The notes under the pieces are model-generated. The model ran no database searches. It saw only the letters and a program-made list of their open reading frames with translations, and was not told where the DNA came from. The translations under genes were made by a program, and so were the position numbers. Below are positions 10,601 through 18,189 of a DNA stretch of 64,000 bases, one piece after another; position 1 is the first letter of the stretch, and the number at the start of each line of letters is the position of its first letter. Source of the DNA: Cognaticolwellia sediminilitoris (GTDB lineage Bacteria; Pseudomonadota; Gammaproteobacteria; Enterobacterales; Alteromonadaceae); assembly GCA_002104535.1 (NCBI GenBank), contig NBOG01000007.1, forward strand, positions 1 to 64,000. Direction: 5' to 3'.

Positions 10601-11542
10601 GGCATTAAGTAGCGGCACTGAAATTCGACCGCCAGTACCAGGGCCACGATTGGATTGCTTAAAGTCTGGTCTACCGGGCTCTTCAAGACGCTGTAATTGA
10701 CCAAGCGCATTAGGTAATCCAGTTTCAGGGAATACATTGGAAATATTACGACCACCGCGTTCGAACACGCGAAAAATATCGCCCGGCGGTACATTTTGCC
10801 ATTTAGGTAATGGATACAATATAGGTAAAACACCATGTTCTTTAGCCGCTTCTTCACTATTGGCCATAGGTGGGCCGGCAATCGCTGTAGGTTCGCCTTC
10901 ACGGGTATAAGCTTCACCTAATACATAGTTTTTATAAGGTAAAATATTGTTTGCATAAGATGCGGCGCCAAATAACATCGCCCCTGTTGCCATAATGCTG
11001 CGTTTTGCTGCTTGTACAGTTGGTAAATGACACGCGCCACAAGCCTCTTCGGCAATGCGTAAATCAGATGGATTTACAAAGCGAACGTATTCTGCTGCTT
11101 CACGGTTAAGCAAGGTATAACTGACTTTTGGGTTCGCACTAGAAGGAAAGTTCCAATCTTGCGGAAAACTTGGTGCGACGTGAGCTTGTTTTAAGCTGGC
11201 TAAATAATCTTCATCTTCTTGTTTAGCATTAAATGGTTTGGTCACTTCAGCATTACCGCCATGACAATCAGTACAACCTAATATCACCCCCGGACTTGCA
11301 TGCATCGATAAACTGTCGGTATCGGTATGACAGCTTAAACAGCCGGTACTTTTTACTAACGCTTGCTCTGGCGTCTGACTTTTAGGTGCTGGTGGTGTAA
11401 AGCTATATTCAACGTCAACTTTTTGATGTTTATCAGACGAAACTGCGCTAAAAGAAATTAAGGCAATGCCAAACATCAATAACGCAATAGCACTTTCACA
11501 AAGGGAAATATTCTTTAAAGTCATTTTAAAATTCATAAACAT
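7601..11542 (-). CDS. Large decaheme cytochrome c with C-terminal LVIVD-type propeller
   Basis: 1313 residues. A single hydrophobic segment (about residues 16-36) is an uncleaved anchor or signal peptide. Ten CXXCH motifs lie between residues 68 and about 790: CLSCH, CTDCH, CGACH, CGSCH, CMSCH, CVDCH twice, CYTCH, CGGCH and CSDCH. From about 870 to 1210 come repeats of the LVIVD kind (GLVILDLDQP, GLVIVDINKP, DSGLKVVQLTSPD), expected to form a beta-propeller. The tail is Lys/Glu/Pro-rich. No named cytochrome I know has this layout. One base separates the start from the preceding outer-membrane barrel gene, which suggests the two proteins meet at the outer membrane, as in porin-cytochrome conduits. 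No strong ribosome site precedes ATG 11542, which fits coupled translation. Confidence 0.85.
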   Translation of the reverse strand: MFMNFKMTLKNISLCESAIALLMFGIALISFSAVSSDKHQKVDVEYSFTPPAPKSQTPEQALVKSTGCLSCHTDTDSLSMHASPGVILGCTDCHGGNAEVTKPFNAKQEDEDYLASLKQAHVAPSFPQDWNFPSSANPKVSYTLLNREAAEYVRFVNPSDLRIAEEACGACHLPTVQAAKRSIMATGAMLFGAASYANNILPYKNYVLGEAYTREGEPTAIAGPPMANSEEAAKEHGVLPILYPLPKWQNVPPGDIFRVFERGGRNISNVFPETGLPNALGQLQRLEEPGRPDFKQSNRGPGTGGRISVPLLNAHKTRLNDPLMWFLGTNDNPGDFRTSGCGSCHVVYANDREPRHSGPYAEFGNSGQTQTVDPTIAKNEDGHPLKHVFSRAIPTAQCMSCHMHQPNMFVNTFLGYTMWDYEADAPKMFPKEQRYPSHEEKFNTMTSNPEGAAVRGLWSDQEFLREVWTKNDEMENTQFADYHGHGWNFRAVFKKDRKGNLLDKENKVVEPDDPKKFDKAVHMSSVHLDVGMHCVDCHYSQDNHGNGHVYGEVAGAVEIDCVDCHGTVSDYPNLKTSGPAAPPGGTDLSLIRNPDGQKRFQWKEDGLYQRSLIWPELEWKLSLLKDVIDPKHQEYNAKAARAKTMKKDPIDQHFGLDVTPDMLAHNNDEMECYTCHQSWTTSCGGCHLPIEANWKTENKHYEGGESRNYASYNPQVVRDQIFMLGRRGGINGGKIAPLRSTSALVLSSTNSNREKIYVQQPPISASGYSSQAMNPHFAHTVRKEETRECSDCHLAEDADNNAIFAQTLGLGTDFIDFIGFHAYVGGEASVEAVQVTEWEEPQAMKGSFLHKYVYPDFFKQHLDNNKELKIGYEHDAGAINCLQLRGEYLFAAAGKEGMVVYDVASIANKGVSQRIISAPASLLGQDTNIKSTNATCVSLVTTQPVAPERNQGDLMRITNQEKPFHPIYNYALITDADEGLILTNMDTLMDGEPRNNFLTRALTWNENGILKGARHLTIGGRYVYVVADAGLVILDLDQPLTPKHLLTVPLNNGHSVAQQFRYLFVTDDDGLKTIDITAPEQAFIVKNNTIAIEDANRVFVSRTFAYVAAGKEGLVIVDINKPQAMKTYQVYNAQGQIKDAQDVVVATTNASLFAYIADGDSGLKVVQLTSPDSQPRFYGFSPDPKPEFVSWYPTTSKALSLSRGLERDRAVDETGGQIAVFSRLGSGPLTEKDMKGLYLDKNGKPWFVKDKLESMAEQIHFGVATPALVVPEKPVMPKVDKDTESDKLKPMETTPKTQLEKTLPDVAAHEDKS

Positions 11543-11543
11543 C

Positions 11544-13370
11544 TTAATAGGTTAGCACTAGGTTAAATAGCACAGAATATGGCAGTTTATATTCACTGCC
11601 GTAAAGTTGGTCAAAGCCTTTACCGGGTGCTAATACAGCAGCAGATAAACGGGCAACTATGTTTTGTGATTGATATGGCCGCCAGATCAATGACGCGGAG
11701 ATGTCTTGTCCTAAATTTTTGTCAATCGGTGCTTGTTGGCGCAAGCTCTCTAAAACTTTAGTGTCATCAAACCATAATTGATTTAGATTCATCGAAACTC
11801 GAAGCTCAGGCAAAATATCAGCATCAAAACCAACGCCTAACAAACGTAAGCCTGGGTTGATAAAATTTGACTGCCCTTGCTCTTTACTTGATCTCAACGA
11901 AGGTAAAATACCATTACGACCTGACAAAGCCACACCGCCGCCGCCAATCAGCGGTACCGTTTGTCGAATAAAAAAGCTGGTGTCCGCGCCAGCAAATTGC
12001 GGATTTTCGAAAATAGCATCAAAACCTTTGGCAACATTATCGAAAGGATCATCATCTCCTGACGCCCATAGCACTGATAACTTAGGTCTAAACCAATCAA
12101 AATCTATAGAAAACTCAGAAGCAACAAAAAAAGCCGCTATTTCATCTTTTTCATTGCGGTAACGACTACTCGTTTGCTCGCCAATAGCATAATAAGCCGA
12201 CGCAGTGACATTTAAGCGGTCAAAATGACCATCACCACTATAACCGAGATAAGTTACATCATAATCTCGTGAAAAACGCTCTTCAAATAATGACGACGGA
12301 CGGGTGATAAAACCATTTTGATCGTATTCTATTTGGCCTTTTTCTCGATTGCGGTTGTACGTAACACTGGCCTGAGAAACAAAACCCAGTACCGGAAAGT
12401 CTTGCCAATACAAGTTAGCGGTATATACATCATCATCACGTAAACTTTGTGAAATATCGTTTAAGCCACTATTAGTGTCTTTTTCTAAACGTCTAAACCA
12501 TGCAAGGTTATATTGAAAAATGTTATTGTCTCTATTGCCAAATAAGCGCACACCCAATTGTGAATCTTGAAATAAAAAGCCTCTAAAATCAGAAGAAAAC
12601 GGCTGAATACCTACACGTAAACTGTCAAAGTCAAAACGATGTGAAACATTACGCAAATGTTTATCCACAAATGCCGCTTGTATGCCTAAAAATCTATCTG
12701 AACGTTTACGGCCACCGTTACTTTCTAAAGTTGGATCGATATTAAGTAAGCCACGCTCCTGAAATCTCACCTGATTAAAGTTAAATACTGTCGTTAAACG
12801 AAACTCATAATCTGGTGGTCTAAAAGTAGTATCACCTTGATAGAAAACTTGCTCTAATATCAAACTTTGACTAAAGACTGAACCATTACCTGTCCCTATG
12901 GTATCTAATGAATCAGGTCTAGTGGTTGTAGCGACCCCAACCGGAACTGGAAAATTACGCGGCTCTACTACGGTATCTGAGATGGCAATCACATTATAAA
13001 ACCAATCCTCGCCCCAAACGGGGTAATCACCTTTTAATGGGTTGTAGCCGTTATACGGGTCCCATAAATTACTCTCAATCCCTATCATTTCAACAATACG
13101 CCAGCGATCAGGCATAATTGTTCCAAGAGGAATGGTTTTGTACCAAGGTTTTAATTTTTTATCTTCGTCACAAGGGCGCAATTGATATTCATCTACTGGA
13201 TGTCCAGGTCGTTTCCTTTTTGCTTCAACAGAGCCTTCCCCACAGAGTAAATAAGCAGGAATAATCGCACTCTTTTCAGTTTTATCACTTTTCTGAATAT
13301 CTTCAGCTTGTGCGCTACAAAAAGCACTGAGCGCAAAACTAAGTATTAATACAGATGATTTAAAGCCCAT
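11544..13370 (-). CDS. Large outer-membrane beta-barrel of the cytochrome operon
   Basis: 608 residues: signal peptide cut near SAQA, a soluble N-terminal part of about 100 residues (LLCGEGSV, WRIVEMIGIESNLWDPY), then alternating beta segments to the end with an aromatic C-terminus (LFNLVLTY). It resembles the large barrels found next to multiheme cytochromes and could insulate hemes through the outer membrane, but I cannot assign it to MtrB or another named family: it lacks a recognisable N-terminal CXXC. The ATG at 13370 has GGAAG seven bases upstream; the in-frame ATG at 13388 has no ribosome site. It overlaps the end of the GlcG-like gene by 11 bases and is followed one base later by the decaheme gene. 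Confidence 0.75.
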   Translation of the reverse strand: MGFKSSVLILSFALSAFCSAQAEDIQKSDKTEKSAIIPAYLLCGEGSVEAKRKRPGHPVDEYQLRPCDEDKKLKPWYKTIPLGTIMPDRWRIVEMIGIESNLWDPYNGYNPLKGDYPVWGEDWFYNVIAISDTVVEPRNFPVPVGVATTTRPDSLDTIGTGNGSVFSQSLILEQVFYQGDTTFRPPDYEFRLTTVFNFNQVRFQERGLLNIDPTLESNGGRKRSDRFLGIQAAFVDKHLRNVSHRFDFDSLRVGIQPFSSDFRGFLFQDSQLGVRLFGNRDNNIFQYNLAWFRRLEKDTNSGLNDISQSLRDDDVYTANLYWQDFPVLGFVSQASVTYNRNREKGQIEYDQNGFITRPSSLFEERFSRDYDVTYLGYSGDGHFDRLNVTASAYYAIGEQTSSRYRNEKDEIAAFFVASEFSIDFDWFRPKLSVLWASGDDDPFDNVAKGFDAIFENPQFAGADTSFFIRQTVPLIGGGGVALSGRNGILPSLRSSKEQGQSNFINPGLRLLGVGFDADILPELRVSMNLNQLWFDDTKVLESLRQQAPIDKNLGQDISASLIWRPYQSQNIVARLSAAVLAPGKGFDQLYGSEYKLPYSVLFNLVLTY

Positions 13371-15507
13371 CGCACACTTCCGTTTCATCTGAATTTAAAA
13401 ATGGTGCTTGTGGACAGTTTACATAACGTAACCGGATCGATTGGTTAGGAAGTTCAATTTTGTCTGCGCGTATCGCTTTCGGTGCGTTATTAATACTGCC
13501 ATTTAAAGATAATCCTGCTTGATGAACGCCAAGAAATGAAATCATATCGTCTTGATCAATACCGTCACCTGAAACGCCAATGCCCCCCACTAAGGTATCG
13601 CCACGATAAATAGGTACACTACCTGGAAATATTTGAATACCGTTCGCCAATGCCATTATTTTATTATCATTTGTAAAGGCCCCTGCATCAGCTAAGCCAG
13701 TATTTCCGGTACAGTTATCACCAACGTCTGGCACAACACCAAGCACGAAAGCAACGTGTTGGATAAGTGAGTTATAAATTAAATCTGACTGTAAACCAAC
13801 GTTAAAAACACTCCATTGTCCTGAAGGTTTACTTAATGGTCCTTGCGGGCCAGATACTGGTCCATCAGGAAAATTTGGTCGTGATAAATTACCGCCTGCG
13901 CGATCAGAAAACGCGGTAAATGAACCGTTACTTTCTAGAGCACTATTTAGGCCTAAAAAGCGCTGTAAATCTGAAACATAATTTGAAAAATTAACATTGG
14001 GTAGATTTAACAGCGTTAAGCCGGCAGTTAAATCAACTGGCTCCGCTACGGCATCAAGGTATATAGGTGCAGGTAACGCTCTAAGGGCGTCTGCTGGAGC
14101 ATTAGTTAAACTACCCGTATTAGAAAAGAATGCTGCTGTCCGAGCCTTTTGTAAGGATACATCAGAACCAAAAACCGGTGCATCTCGCGTTCTTGCCATG
14201 CCAAGTATCGTACCTTGGGTATCAACGATTGATACAGATACTCGTGCTTGAGTTCCATTTGGTTGGCGAATTTGTGCGCGACTTTTATTAGCGATGGCTA
14301 TGGCATGATTTAAAAGTGTTTGTACTTCTATTTTAGTCAATTGATTATTGGCGTCACCACCAGGTTGGTCGTTTGCTGTCTGTGCTGGAAAGCGGTTGTT
14401 ATCATTTACATCAGCAAATATAAAGGCATCCAGGCTTTCACCTTCGCTGTCTTTAAATATCGTAGGATCTGCAGCAATAATACCTGAACCACTTTGACCG
14501 AAAACAACGCCGGCTAACACTTGACGATTTACATCACTAGCCGGTGCTAAATCGCCATCACCACCATCATAATAACCAGGTACAGCAACTAAATGACCTA
14601 TATTATTGTTAATACTATTAAAATCCTCGCTAGTCGTACTGACTAAATCACTAATAAAAGCATCACTAAAACGAGCAGTTTTACCCACTATGGTAATAAC
14701 ATCACCTCTGCGCGATAAAGGCGCCGCAAAACCAACAGAACCTGCGAGTGCAATCAATTCATCATTGTCTAAATCAAAGCCACTGATGTCTTTATCTAAG
14801 CCGTAAATACCATCAGATATAACGCCTATAGCGCCCACAGGTGTGCCAGCTTTGTACAATGGAAAACCTCCGGGGTCTGCTGACAATCCTAAAGGCGAAC
14901 GAAGAGGTCCTGCACTAGGTAAACCTAGAGGGTTAAATCGTAGATTAAAATCACTACAGGCTAACTGGCTAAATTGAACACCAAATAAAGGTCCTGACGG
15001 CGTATTATCCTCACCGGGGTTAAAGTTTTCTTGAATAATTTGGCTGGCAGTTCGGGTAGTAAAAGCATTACCTTCTGATGATATATAAGCAGCAGTAACC
15101 GCTTTAGAAATCGCCACCATAGTATCAGGAATTATATTTACATTTTCTAAACCGCCAGTCACTTTAGCCAAGCTTGTATTAGCAGTGGAACTAATGGTAA
15201 TAAATTTATCGGCGTCTACCATTCTAAAAACAGCAAGTACATTACCAAGTCGGTCTGTAACCGCTATGGTCGCTTTTAGTTGGCTAGCTGTCGCCTCAGC
15301 AACAGCTTGGCTAATAATGAGCTCAACATCTGCTTGAGTTAAAAATGAATCAGCTGTTACGCAATATCCTGTGCACCCTTGAACGTTATTATCAATGGGT
15401 TGGTTTTGGTCAACCGCCGACTTTTCACTGTTGTTTGAACCGCCGCCACAACTGGTTAATAGCGTAAATAAAGGTAATAGTAAAACAACAAGAAGCTTAA
15501 TGCGCAT
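13360..15507 (-). CDS. Lipoprotein with two GlcG/HbpS-like domains
   Basis: About 715 residues with a lipoprotein signal (LLTSCGGG, Cys20). Two GlcG-type domains (Pfam Haem_degrading, the HbpS/GlcG fold) are visible: one beginning at the LTQADVELIISQAVAEA segment with KATIAVTDRLGNVLAVFRM, and another at LTKIEVQTLLNHAIAIAN with VSVSIVDTQGTILGMART and the closing YRGDTLVGGIGVSGDGIDQD. GlcG-like domains bind heme or small cofactors in some relatives. A heme-handling or sensing role in this operon is inference. Start: the ATG at 15507 has TTGGAG ten bases ahead and gives a proper lipobox; the longer ORF start at 15546 does not. Overlaps the FHA-cytochrome gene by 11 bases and the barrel gene by 11 bases. 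Confidence 0.78.
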   Translation of the reverse strand: MRIKLLVVLLLPLFTLLTSCGGGSNNSEKSAVDQNQPIDNNVQGCTGYCVTADSFLTQADVELIISQAVAEATASQLKATIAVTDRLGNVLAVFRMVDADKFITISSTANTSLAKVTGGLENVNIIPDTMVAISKAVTAAYISSEGNAFTTRTASQIIQENFNPGEDNTPSGPLFGVQFSQLACSDFNLRFNPLGLPSAGPLRSPLGLSADPGGFPLYKAGTPVGAIGVISDGIYGLDKDISGFDLDNDELIALAGSVGFAAPLSRRGDVITIVGKTARFSDAFISDLVSTTSEDFNSINNNIGHLVAVPGYYDGGDGDLAPASDVNRQVLAGVVFGQSGSGIIAADPTIFKDSEGESLDAFIFADVNDNNRFPAQTANDQPGGDANNQLTKIEVQTLLNHAIAIANKSRAQIRQPNGTQARVSVSIVDTQGTILGMARTRDAPVFGSDVSLQKARTAAFFSNTGSLTNAPADALRALPAPIYLDAVAEPVDLTAGLTLLNLPNVNFSNYVSDLQRFLGLNSALESNGSFTAFSDRAGGNLSRPNFPDGPVSGPQGPLSKPSGQWSVFNVGLQSDLIYNSLIQHVAFVLGVVPDVGDNCTGNTGLADAGAFTNDNKIMALANGIQIFPGSVPIYRGDTLVGGIGVSGDGIDQDDMISFLGVHQAGLSLNGSINNAPKAIRADKIELPNQSIRLRYVNCPQAPFLNSDETEVCDGL

Positions 15508-17308
15508 TGTTAATTGGCTCCAAGCTTTTAATGCGTTGGTTCGCATGAGTTAATTGACGAAAGATATGATCTTTCGCTTGATGAAAATCATGACAATCAA
15601 TGCAGGTATTTGGAATTAAGTTCTTACTTTCAAGACCGCCATGACATTGCTGACAATTTTCTATATCTGGTATCAAGACATCTGAACTAAGATCTGATTT
15701 ATCTGCTTGATGGCAATCTAAACAAACCATAGTTTCATGACCTTCGTGAGTAAAATCAGCTTTTGGTAACCATTTTTTGGTTAAAGCAACCGGTTCTATT
15801 TGCCAAGGAATTTCATCTGCTTCGTTTTTAGTCATAACGTGACAGACTGCACATGCTTGACGTTCAAAGATATCGTTTGCTGCTTGATTAGCTCGACTTT
15901 CTGCCCAAACAAGTGCTTCAGTTCTTACGGTTTGTTTGGTGAGCTTTTCGATAGCAGCAACCGTTTGAAAATTCAATGATTGTTCGAAATTTTTACGTAA
16001 TCTTTCATCGCGACCAGGTCGTCTCACCTTACGCACACTGTAAAGTTCTCCCGCTTTAACGATGGGATTCTCTACATCAATATTTAGATTTTGGTAAATA
16101 AAACGAAAAGCATAATATTCTCGCATCATCATGACAACTTCAGTTGGAGAACCATGTGGTACAACCCGTTTAGGGTCATCTGGATCAAAAGTTAATTGAT
16201 GACAACTTTGGCAGTTCTCTTCCATGGTGATCGGCTTCATTTCTAAACCATTTAATGCCGGCACATGACAATCGATACAGGCTAATTGCACCTCTGCTGT
16301 AGCCGACTTTATGCCTTTGGGATCCATGTGAAGCTGATGAGAAAACTCTAAATTGGATTGCTCTTTTAAACCAACATTGTTGAGTAAAAGACGTTCGCTG
16401 TCCCAACCAGTCGTTACTTTATTCTCTAACACAGGCTTTAACATACTGATGCTAAAACTTGGGTGATGCTGCTCAAAATCAGTTGCAGAACCATACTCCT
16501 GCTGCTCAAGCTTATCTAGAGTGTCTTCTACATGGCAGTCAACACAAATTTGTTGAGAGTATTCACTAAGAGTTTCTCGACTGTTATGCTCTTTATGACA
16601 ACTGGTACATTGCGCCACCGCGGCAAAATCTTCAGTAACATTAACTTCAGGAACATGCTGTTTTATTGCCTTATGGCAGGTTAAACACGCCTCATTCGTC
16701 GTTGGCTGAAATGCTTTTTGGTGACATTGACTACAGTCATCACCTATAAATTTATGCGGTTTTATTAATTCACCTGCCAACCATTGTTTATCGTCAGGTA
16801 GCGGACTTTTTCTGAGTGTTTCCATCCAACTAGGAGAAATCACACCAGAGATAGGAATAAGTATACAAGCGAAGAATACTAAGAGAAAAAAGATCCAACT
16901 CCAACTACGTTTATAAAGCTTTAAATCTGAAAATTTTACTTGGTATCGGTTTTGTATGGGCTCTTGCTTTGCTGTACTCAATTTTACTTCGACAACAAAA
17001 TCACAACCGTTCTCGCCGGCCAATAATGTTATTTTATGACCAGATATTTCAATAACATCGCCAATGCTAATGGCACAATTTTTAACCATCAAACGATTAA
17101 ATAAAACGTCTTTACCTGATGCTGTCGATATTTTACAGCCGTCTTGATAAGCAACAAGTTTGGCATGTTCTAATGCCACCCGAGGATCAGGTAGTAATAT
17201 ATGTTGATTGGTGCCACGGCCAATGTGTAGGGTATCACCTGTTACAGTTACTTCTTCTGTAGCATAGCTCTGGCCTTGCTTTTTCAGGTATCTGATCAGT
17301 AATTTCAT
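15497..17308 (-). CDS. FHA-domain membrane-anchored decaheme cytochrome c
   Basis: 603 residues. Residues about 1-100 form an FHA-like domain (LHIGRGTNQHILLPDP, then ALEHAKL, ISIGDVIEISGHKI), one transmembrane helix follows at about 136-156 (SWSWIFFLLVFFACILIPIS), and the rest carries ten CXXCH motifs: CSQCH, CLTCH, CTSCH, CVDCH, CIDCH, CQSCH, CAVCH, CLDCH, CQQCH, CIDCH. This places the FHA domain in the cytoplasm and the hemes in the periplasm. FHA domains usually read phosphothreonine, so the cytochrome may be docked or gated by a phosphoprotein; that is inference. AAGGA precedes the ATG. Follows the cytochrome b gene by 14 bases; it is the probable periplasmic receiver of electrons from the quinone/b-heme module. 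Confidence 0.85.
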   Translation of the reverse strand: MKLLIRYLKKQGQSYATEEVTVTGDTLHIGRGTNQHILLPDPRVALEHAKLVAYQDGCKISTASGKDVLFNRLMVKNCAISIGDVIEISGHKITLLAGENGCDFVVEVKLSTAKQEPIQNRYQVKFSDLKLYKRSWSWIFFLLVFFACILIPISGVISPSWMETLRKSPLPDDKQWLAGELIKPHKFIGDDCSQCHQKAFQPTTNEACLTCHKAIKQHVPEVNVTEDFAAVAQCTSCHKEHNSRETLSEYSQQICVDCHVEDTLDKLEQQEYGSATDFEQHHPSFSISMLKPVLENKVTTGWDSERLLLNNVGLKEQSNLEFSHQLHMDPKGIKSATAEVQLACIDCHVPALNGLEMKPITMEENCQSCHQLTFDPDDPKRVVPHGSPTEVVMMMREYYAFRFIYQNLNIDVENPIVKAGELYSVRKVRRPGRDERLRKNFEQSLNFQTVAAIEKLTKQTVRTEALVWAESRANQAANDIFERQACAVCHVMTKNEADEIPWQIEPVALTKKWLPKADFTHEGHETMVCLDCHQADKSDLSSDVLIPDIENCQQCHGGLESKNLIPNTCIDCHDFHQAKDHIFRQLTHANQRIKSLEPINNAH

Positions 17309-17322
17309 AAAATGTCCTTATA

Positions 17323-18186
17323 TTACCAATAGATAAACACTGAGAGAATATGCGCCATTAATGCCGCTAATAATGCGAAAGAAACCGGTACATGAATATT
17401 TAACCAAAGCTTCAATAACACATTGGTTTTAATATGGTAACGCAGAATTTTAAGTGACTTTTGACGACGGCCGAATAGATCTATTATTTGTTTTAATTGC
17501 ACAGCTCTATGTTGTTCAGTAACTTTAGATAACTCTTCAACTAAAAGGTGAATACAACCCGATTGATCGACATTGGCATAGAGCTCGTCCTTATATATCA
17601 AACAAGACTTGTCTTCAGCACTTAATTGCTCCAATAAATTACCACCAATTTCTGTTCGTTCAATAGCACTATTGAGCATTAAACTTAAAGCTTCAGGTAA
17701 ATCTTTTGCGAGTTTTATTATTTGTCTGTCGACATCTTCAATAGCTAAATAATATTCTTCTGCTGAAATTGTTTTCAGATTAGCTCTTTTTTTAATCGGC
17801 AGGTAAACATACGCCCAAGCACCATAAAATCCACTAAAAATAGCTAAACACATTAACGCATAGGCCAACGTATGAACGTTTAATCCAAATTGGAAACCGG
17901 TATGTAGGGTTGCTAAAACCAATAAACCTGTGCCTAAATAGACATGAGCAGATAACCAACCTTTAACGGTACCAAGCGTAGAAAAATAATCTCTTTTTCT
18001 TCGACCAAAATACATTAGCCAAAGTATCAGTAAGGCTGAAATAGTCCCAAGGGTATAGCCAAACCAAGTTCCGCCATTTTTCGGTTGGCCAGGTTCGTGT
18101 ATCAGATAGACAACTGACAATATAAAGGTCAATACCAAGCTTATTTTTAAATAACGACCATTGGCGTAAGTAAGAAACTGTTCCAT
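17323..18186 (-). CDS. Di-heme cytochrome b membrane subunit
   Basis: 287 residues, about five transmembrane helices (near 13-30, 40-60, 78-97, 105-128 and 262-285) with a soluble loop of about 130 residues between the fourth and fifth. Two His pairs with 14-residue spacing inside helices, His81/His95 and His265/His279, are the classic ligand pattern of two stacked b hemes; His105 is extra. The protein would pass electrons through the inner membrane between the cytoplasmic FeS/FAD protein and the periplasmic decaheme protein, possibly with the quinone pool. It starts three bases after the reductase stop, with no ribosome site of its own. The family name is not recognised; heme binding is a strong inference from the His pattern. 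Confidence 0.75.
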   Translation of the reverse strand: MEQFLTYANGRYLKISLVLTFILSVVYLIHEPGQPKNGGTWFGYTLGTISALLILWLMYFGRRKRDYFSTLGTVKGWLSAHVYLGTGLLVLATLHTGFQFGLNVHTLAYALMCLAIFSGFYGAWAYVYLPIKKRANLKTISAEEYYLAIEDVDRQIIKLAKDLPEALSLMLNSAIERTEIGGNLLEQLSAEDKSCLIYKDELYANVDQSGCIHLLVEELSKVTEQHRAVQLKQIIDLFGRRQKSLKILRYHIKTNVLLKLWLNIHVPVSFALLAALMAHILSVFIYW

Positions 18187-18189
18187 TAG

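Noticed and set aside
10585-10917. Minus-strand 110-codon frame inside the decaheme gene
   Set aside because: Out-of-frame shadow of the cytochrome coding sequence.
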